18,890 nt of DNA from Negativicoccus succinicivorans (GTDB taxonomy: Bacteria > Bacillota > Negativicutes > Veillonellales > Negativicoccaceae), in the NCBI RefSeq assembly GCF_018373335.1, contig NZ_JAHAHH010000013.1:1-18890 (forward strand). The letters are read 5' to 3'. Positions 14,565 through 18,890 of the stretch are shown piece after piece; position 1 is the first letter of the stretch; every line of letters starts with the position of its first letter. The notes under the pieces were generated by a model, which saw only the letters and a list, made by a program, of their open reading frames with translations, was not told the origin of the DNA and did no database searches. Position numbers and translations under genes: made by a program.

Positions 14565-14801
14565 GAACAACGGGTGAAAGCCGCAAACGCCCGTGTGGCA
14601 TATAGTGAGAGCGTTTTATACGCCGTATGCGGTCAGAATGGAATCATTAAACAGGTCAGAATCGGATGACGATCTGCCGGGATAACGCGAATCGCCGAGC
14701 AGGGAAATCGATTCGACAGGCTGATGCATCGCGGTGTGCTAATGCCGTTTTTTTGTGGCTAAGACATTTATTGTCTAAAGTGATGAGACTGGGAGGTCTT
14801 A
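14565..14801 (+). ncRNA. Structured 5' leader of speF2, candidate cis-regulatory RNA
   Basis: Several helices can be drawn by eye. ACGGG pairs with CCCGT (about 14570-14594). GCATA/TATGC encloses a GCGT/ACGC hairpin (about 14598-14630). CAG-ATCG/CGAT-CTG has one bulged A (about 14657-14675). CGAATCG pairs with CGATTCG (about 14688-14714). A terminator-like hairpin spans 14732-14754. GGTCAGAAT occurs twice (14631 and 14654). Possible leader-peptide frames exist (ATG at 14666; GTG at 14574), but neither has a good ribosome binding site. In E. coli speF is controlled by an ornithine-sensing leader peptide; I see no sequence match to it here. I recognise no known riboswitch consensus. Confidence 0.5.
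14732..14754 (+). terminator. Terminator-like hairpin inside the speF2 leader (possible attenuator)
   Basis: CGGTGT (14732-14737), loop GCTA, and ATGCCG (14742-14747) form a 6-bp stem with two G-T pairs, followed by seven Ts (14748-14754). It is weaker than the other terminators in the window. That would suit conditional read-through 48 nt before the gene. Confidence 0.5.
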
Positions 14802-16997
14802 ATGATGAAGCATCTGAAAGTGGGTTACAGTCCGCTCGCAGAACAGTACTTTGACTTGGCGATCGGCCGGGAAAAAGTATGTCTCGACAATACGGACTTC
14901 ACCGATGTCGCGGTAGCCGTTATCACGGATCAGGAAATGGACTACCTCGACAAAGTGAAAGAAACGGGATTCAACATTCCGGTGATCGCCGTATTGACCG
15001 AAGGCAAAGCGCTCGACTTAAAATACATGGGCCAAATTGACCATGTTATCGACGCGGCGAACACGGAAACCAAACGCGGTTACTACAGCCGTCAGGTTGA
15101 ACAGGCGGCAGCGGCGTATGAAGAAGACGTATTACCGCCGTTCTTCCGTTCGTTGGCTGACTATGTCGCAGCCGGCAAATCGCAGTTTGACTGCCCGGGC
15201 CATCAAGGCGGTATGTTCTATCGTAAAATGCCCGCAGGCCGTGCCCTCTTTGATTTCTTTGGCGAAAACGTATTCCGCGCCGACCTTTGCAACGCCGACG
15301 TTAAGTTGGGCGACCTCTTGATTCATGAAGGTCCGGCTTTGGATGCGCAGCAGCACGCGGCGCAAGTCTACAATGCGGACAAAACGTACTTCGTTTTGAA
15401 CGGTACGTCGTCCTCCAATAAAGTCGTATTGAACGCTTTGCTCGCCCCCGGCGACTTGGTTCTCTATGACCGCAACAACCACAAATCGATCAACCACGGC
15501 GCTTTGGTTCAGGCCGGCGCGACTCCGGTATACCTGGAAACCGCTCGTAACCCGTTCGGTTTCATCGGCGGTATCTTGGAAGGTTGCTTCGATGAAAAGA
15601 AACTCCGCGAACTCGCGGCCGAAATGGATCCGAAAAAAGCGAAAGAAGAACGCCCGTTCCGTCTGGCGGTCATCCAGCTCGGTACCTATGACGGCACGAT
15701 CTACAACGCGAAACAGGTCATTGAAAAGATCGGTCACCTCTGCGACTACATTCTCTTTGACTCCGCTTGGGTAGGTTATGAACAGTTTATTCCGATGATG
15801 CGTGACTGCAGTCCGATGCTCTTGGACCTCGGTCCGGATGATCCGGGTATCTTCGTAACCCAATCTGTCCACAAACAACAGGCCGGCTTCTCGCAGACCT
15901 CGCAGATCCACAAAAAAGACAGCCATATCAAAGGTCAGGATCGTTACTGCCCGCATAAACGCTTGAACAACGCGTTCATGATGCATGCGTCGACCTCGCC
16001 GTTCTATCCGATGTTCGCGTCCTTGGACGTTAACGCGAAAATGGCTGACGGCGAAGCAGGCAAACGCCTCTGGGTCGAAGCCGTTAAACTCGGTATCGAA
16101 ACCCGTAAAGCGATTTTGCGCAGCTGCAAGATGATCAAACCGTTCGTTCCGCCGACAGTCAACGGCAAACCGTGGGAAGACGGCGACACCGAAGACATGG
16201 CGAACAACCTGGACTACTTCCGCTTCATTCCGGGTGAACGTTGGCACTCCTTCGACGGTTACGGCGAAGGCCAGTACTTCGTCGATCCGATGAAACTGCA
16301 GTTGACCACGCCGGGTATTAACGCGCAGGACGGCACCTATGAAGACTTCGGTATTCATGCCAACATTCTCGCGAACTACCTCCGTGAAAACAATATCATT
16401 CCGGAAAAATGCGACTTGAACTCGATTCTGTTCCTCTTGACTCCGGCGGAAACGCAGACCAAGATGCAGAACCTCGTAGCGCAAATCGCCCGCTTCGAAC
16501 GTTTGATCGAAGAAGACGCGCCGATGCAGGACGTCTTGCCGACCATTTACTACAACAATATCGACAAATACAAAGGCTACACGATTCGTCGTCTCTGCCA
16601 GGAAATGCAGGACTTCTACAAAGAACGTAACGTGAAAGAACTGCAGAAACGTTTGTTCCTGAAAGACTACTTCCCGGAATATGTCAATACGCCGTATAAA
16701 GCGAACCTCGAATTCGTTCGCAACCATGGTGAATTGGTACCGGTTGACGAAATCGAAGGCCGCATCGCCCTTGAAGGTGCGTTGCCGTACCCGCCGGGAG
16801 TTCTGACGGTCGTTCCGGGCGAACGCTGGAGCGCTACCGCGCAGAAATACTTCCTCGCGCTGAACGAAGGCATCAACCAGTTGCCGGGCTTCGCGCCGGA
16901 AATCCAGGGCGTTTACCTGGAAACGGAAGACGGTAAGAAACGTGCTTACGGTTATGTATTGAAGAAAGAATACGAAGAAGAATTCGCGAAAGCGTAA
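14802..16997 (+). CDS. speF: Ornithine decarboxylase, second copy
   Basis: This 731-residue PLP-dependent ornithine decarboxylase closely follows the E. coli SpeC/SpeF pattern. An N-terminal wing domain has DNTDFTDVAVAVITDQEMDY. The core has ENVFRADLCNADVKLGDLLI. The PLP-lysine segment is QSVHKQQAGFSQTSQIHKKD (lysine about 358), followed by CPHKRLNNAFMMHASTSPFY. The C-terminal domain has PEKCDLNSILFLLTPAE and GALPYPPGVLTVVPGERW. It should turn ornithine into putrescine and consume a cytosolic proton. Start codons at 14802 and 14805 are both possible behind GGGAGG (14791-14796); 14805 has the better 8-nt spacing. It is preceded by a long structured leader and followed by potE2. Over a 78-residue C-terminal stretch aligned by eye, roughly 50 positions are identical to copy 1. 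The two are clear but old paralogues. Confidence 0.95.
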   Translation: MMKHLKVGYSPLAEQYFDLAIGREKVCLDNTDFTDVAVAVITDQEMDYLDKVKETGFNIPVIAVLTEGKALDLKYMGQIDHVIDAANTETKRGYYSRQVEQAAAAYEEDVLPPFFRSLADYVAAGKSQFDCPGHQGGMFYRKMPAGRALFDFFGENVFRADLCNADVKLGDLLIHEGPALDAQQHAAQVYNADKTYFVLNGTSSSNKVVLNALLAPGDLVLYDRNNHKSINHGALVQAGATPVYLETARNPFGFIGGILEGCFDEKKLRELAAEMDPKKAKEERPFRLAVIQLGTYDGTIYNAKQVIEKIGHLCDYILFDSAWVGYEQFIPMMRDCSPMLLDLGPDDPGIFVTQSVHKQQAGFSQTSQIHKKDSHIKGQDRYCPHKRLNNAFMMHASTSPFYPMFASLDVNAKMADGEAGKRLWVEAVKLGIETRKAILRSCKMIKPFVPPTVNGKPWEDGDTEDMANNLDYFRFIPGERWHSFDGYGEGQYFVDPMKLQLTTPGINAQDGTYEDFGIHANILANYLRENNIIPEKCDLNSILFLLTPAETQTKMQNLVAQIARFERLIEEDAPMQDVLPTIYYNNIDKYKGYTIRRLCQEMQDFYKERNVKELQKRLFLKDYFPEYVNTPYKANLEFVRNHGELVPVDEIEGRIALEGALPYPPGVLTVVPGERWSATAQKYFLALNEGINQLPGFAPEIQGVYLETEDGKKRAYGYVLKKEYEEEFAKA

Positions 16998-17029
16998 TTT
17001 GATCGTACTTGTAACACCTGCTTTCAGAA

Positions 17030-17059
17030 ACGGTGCGTCGGGCGGACTCGGCGCACCGT
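17030..17059 (+). other. Hairpin at the speF2-potE2 junction
   Basis: ACGGTGCG (17030-17037) pairs perfectly with CGCACCGT (17052-17059). One T-G and one C-G pair extend it inward to a 10-bp stem with a 10-nt loop. No T-run follows, so it should not terminate. It occupies the same place as the hairpin at the speF1-potE1 junction, though the sequence differs. Confidence 0.7.
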
Positions 17060-17094
17060 AATGGAAGGCGGGTATTGAGGAGAGTGCTTTTATA

Positions 17095-18543
17095 ATGGCA
17101 GATAGCTCACAAAATAAAATGAGCGTTGTCCAGCTGACAATTTTGACAGCGGTCAACATGATGGGGTCCGGTATTATTATGTTACCGACCAAGCTTGCGC
17201 AAGTAGGCACCATGTCCATTTTGAGCTGGGTCGTAACAGCGGTCGGCTCGATGTGCTTGGCGTATGCGTTTGCTAAATGTGGTATGTACACCCGCCGTGG
17301 CGGCGGTATGGGCGGCTACTCGGAATATACCTTCGGCAAAGCCGGTTCCTTTATGGCGAACTACACCTATGGTGTATCGCTCTTGATTGCCAACATCGCG
17401 ATTGCGATTTCGGCTGTCGGTTACGCGCAGGAATTTATGGAAGTTGAATTGTCCTCCGTAGCGGTCGGCATGTGGACGATCGCAACACTTTGGTTGGCGA
17501 CGGTATTGAACTTCGGCGGCGCGAAATACACCGGCCGCGTTTCTTCGGTTACCGTTTGGGGCGTTATTATCCCGGTAGTCGGTATTTCCGTCCTCGGTTG
17601 GTTCTGGTTCAGCCCGTCGACCTATACGGAAGCTTGGAACCCGCACAACTTGCAATTCTTTGATGGTTTAACACAGTCGATCGCAATGACATTGTGGGCC
17701 TTCCTCGGCATGGAATCGGCAAGCGCCAACTCCGAAGCCGTTGAAAACCCGGAAAAGAACGTGCCGATCGCTTGCTTAGGCGGTACGTTGGGCGCAGCTA
17801 TCATTTACATCTTGTCCACCAACGTTATGGCCGGTATCGTTCCGAACGCGGAACTGGCACTGTCGTCGGCTCCGTTCGGCTTGGCGTTCGCGACGATGTT
17901 CACCCCGATGGTAGGTAAAATCGTCATGGGTCTCATGGTAATGTCTTGCTTCGGTTCGCTCTTGGGTTGGCAGTTCACGATCGCTCAGGTATTCAAAACC
18001 TCGTCGGACGAAGGTTACTTCCCGAAACTGTTCAGCAAAGTTACTTCCTATAACGCGCCGATTGTCGGCATGATCACGATCACCGTGATTCAGTCGCTTC
18101 TGTCGTTAATGACGATCAGCGACGCGCTGTATGAACAGTTTGAAACGCTGGTTAACCTGGCGGTTGTTACGAACATCATCCCGTACCTGCTCTCGATGGC
18201 GGCTCTGGTCGTTATTCAGAAAGCGGCGGGTCATTACAGCGGAATGACCACCTTCATCGCGCTCCTCGGTTCGTTGTACAGCTTCTATGCGCTGTACTCT
18301 TCGGGCTTCGACGCGATGACCTACGGTTCGCTCGTTACCTTCTTCGGTTGGACGCTCTACGGCTTCGTTTCGGAACGTTTCGACCTGATGGATTCCATTT
18401 ACTGGAACCGTGAAGAAGATAAACGTACGGGTCGTGTCGATGCGGAAGCGCAGAAACTCTATGCGGCGAGCCAAGCCAAATTGGATAGCGAAGCGCATGT
18501 ATCGCATGAATATGATCCGGCGATGAAAAGCGAAACTAAATAA
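17095..18543 (+). CDS. potE: Putrescine-ornithine antiporter, second copy
   Basis: This is an APC-superfamily antiporter of 482 residues. It aligns with E. coli PotE nearly without gaps through the membrane region (MSVVQLTILTAVNMMGSGII; MANYTYGVSLLIANIAIAIS). The residues known to matter in PotE keep even their E. coli numbers where I counted: Trp201 and Glu207 in LWAFLGMESASAN. The Cys of AFAKCGMYT, the Trp of GSLLGWQFTIAQV and the Tyr of GWTLYGF are also present. Compared with copy 1 it has a longer hydrophilic C-terminal tail (about 50 residues after RFDLMDS), probably cytoplasmic. The ATG at 17095 has GAGGAG 12 nt upstream. It lies 97 bp after speF2, forms an operon with it, and ends at a terminator. 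Confidence 0.94.
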   Translation: MADSSQNKMSVVQLTILTAVNMMGSGIIMLPTKLAQVGTMSILSWVVTAVGSMCLAYAFAKCGMYTRRGGGMGGYSEYTFGKAGSFMANYTYGVSLLIANIAIAISAVGYAQEFMEVELSSVAVGMWTIATLWLATVLNFGGAKYTGRVSSVTVWGVIIPVVGISVLGWFWFSPSTYTEAWNPHNLQFFDGLTQSIAMTLWAFLGMESASANSEAVENPEKNVPIACLGGTLGAAIIYILSTNVMAGIVPNAELALSSAPFGLAFATMFTPMVGKIVMGLMVMSCFGSLLGWQFTIAQVFKTSSDEGYFPKLFSKVTSYNAPIVGMITITVIQSLLSLMTISDALYEQFETLVNLAVVTNIIPYLLSMAALVVIQKAAGHYSGMTTFIALLGSLYSFYALYSSGFDAMTYGSLVTFFGWTLYGFVSERFDLMDSIYWNREEDKRTGRVDAEAQKLYAASQAKLDSEAHVSHEYDPAMKSETK

Positions 18544-18555
18544 TGAATAAAGAAA

Positions 18556-18583
18556 AGAAGTCGCGTGAGCGGCTTCTTTTTTT
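18556..18583 (+). terminator. Intrinsic terminator after potE2
   Basis: AGAAGTCGC (18556-18564) pairs with GCGGCTTCT (18569-18577) with one wobble and a GTGA loop, followed by a 7-T run (18577-18583). It lies 13 bp after the potE2 stop. Confidence 0.92.
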
Positions 18584-18687
18584 GTATGTAAAAATTTGGT
18601 TTTTATCGCATCGTGAATCGAAAATACTTCATCGTCAGCGCGAATTCGCAAGCCGATAAAAAGTCGCACGCGGCGATATCCTCCTCA

Positions 18688-18714
18688 TTGTTTTATCTCA
18701 TAATTTGTTATAAT
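18688..18714 (+). promoter_or_regulatory. Candidate extended -10 promoter for aroK
   Basis: A perfect TATAAT (18709-18714) is preceded by TGT, giving the extended -10 form TGnTATAAT. A TTGTTT -35 (18688-18693) lies at a short 15-bp spacing. Transcription would start about 15 bp before the aroK start codon. Confidence 0.6.
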
Positions 18715-18733
18715 AACAACAAAGAGGTAGATC

Positions 18734-18890
18734 ATGCGAGAAGAACGTCAAAACCGTCTTATCAAAAAACGCAATATCGTTTTGATCGGCTCCATGGGCA
18801 CGGGGAAAAGCCATGTCGGGCGGATGCTGGCGCGTGAATTGGGCTGGCAGTTCATTGACACGGATCGCTTTTTGGAACGCGAACGCGGCA
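18734..18890 (+). CDS. aroK: Shikimate kinase, 3'-truncated by window edge
   Basis: Shikimate kinase phosphorylates shikimate at the 3-hydroxyl, a step of chorismate synthesis. Only the first 52 codons are present. Residues 14-26 give a beta strand plus Walker A (NIVLIG, then SMGTGKS with Lys25). FIDTD at 40-44 matches the family's conserved substrate- and magnesium-binding Asp. The ATG at 18734 has an AGAGG ribosome binding site a few bases upstream. It follows the potE2 terminator and has its own promoter, so it belongs to a new transcription unit. Other small P-loop kinases are possible, but FIDTD right after the P-loop helix favours shikimate kinase. Confidence 0.82.
   Translation, partial: MREERQNRLIKKRNIVLIGSMGTGKSHVGRMLARELGWQFIDTDRFLERERG

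Noticed and set aside
14571..14594. T-box or known-riboswitch resemblance of the first leader hairpin (GGGTGAAAGCCGC)
   Set aside because: The match to the T-box bulge is loose and the other T-box elements are absent. It also does not fit the lysine, c-di-GMP or cobalamin consensus as I know them.
14706..14722. tmRNA-like string GATTCGACAGG in the speF2 leader
   Set aside because: The short match resembles the tmRNA 5' region, but the tRNA-like ends, tag frame and length of a tmRNA are missing, and speF2 starts only about 80 nt later.
15132..17291. A 719-codon open frame on the - strand opposite speF2
   Set aside because: It mirrors the codon pattern of speF2, has repetitive Phe/Val/Arg composition, no recognisable domain and no good start signals. 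It is a shadow of the true + strand gene.
18613..18837. A 74-codon frame overlapping the aroK start
   Set aside because: It runs out of frame with the clear Walker A coding sequence, has no ribosome binding site and reads through the promoter region.
1..18890. CRISPR arrays, insertion sequences, tRNA or rRNA genes, prophage
   Set aside because: I looked for regularly spaced repeats, transposase motifs, cloverleaf sequences and phage genes on both strands and saw none.

Overview
The window reads as one continuous piece of bacterial chromosome in which every convincing gene lies on the + strand. The order tilS-hpt-ftsH-birA-coaX-dusB-greA-lysS is a Firmicutes-type housekeeping neighbourhood. 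The ornithine decarboxylases and antiporters look strikingly like the SpeF/PotE proteins known from Gammaproteobacteria. That combination, with the moderately GC-rich codon use, suggests a Negativicutes-type anaerobe (Veillonella/Megasphaera-like). This placement is an inference, not proven by the sequence.

Layout. Bases 1-7241 hold the housekeeping block: tilS (5' end cut off), hpt, ftsH (TTG start, own promoter, bidirectional terminator), birA (own consensus promoter), coaX, dusB and greA. Bases 7242-7555 are a non-coding leader with a terminator-like hairpin. Bases 7556-11237 are the first decarboxylase-antiporter pair (speF1-potE1). Bases 11238-12303 hold a LysR regulator preceded by repeats, a promoter and a GNRA-loop hairpin. 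A consensus promoter overlapping the lysR stop codon then drives a 37-codon small ORF and lysS (12384-14147), which ends at a strong terminator. Bases 14189-14528 are an AT-rich gene desert. A consensus promoter follows, then a roughly 235-nt structured leader, then the second pair (speF2-potE2, 14802-18543) and a terminator. Shikimate kinase (aroK) starts at 18734 and runs off the end.

How the genes work together. Each SpeF converts ornithine to putrescine and CO2, consuming a cytosolic proton. Each PotE exchanges putrescine for ornithine. A pair therefore forms a decarboxylation/antiport cycle that raises internal pH and can contribute to membrane potential. Having two complete, diverged pairs on either side of lysR, a small ORF and lysS is the main accessory feature. 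Putrescine could also feed peptidoglycan, since Veillonella/Selenomonas-type cell walls are known to carry covalent diamines; that link here is speculation. The most interesting non-coding element is the leader of speF2. It has a perfect-hexamer promoter, several hairpins, a terminator-like hairpin before the gene, and mutually exclusive pairings around the ribosome binding site. I do not recognise it as any known riboswitch.
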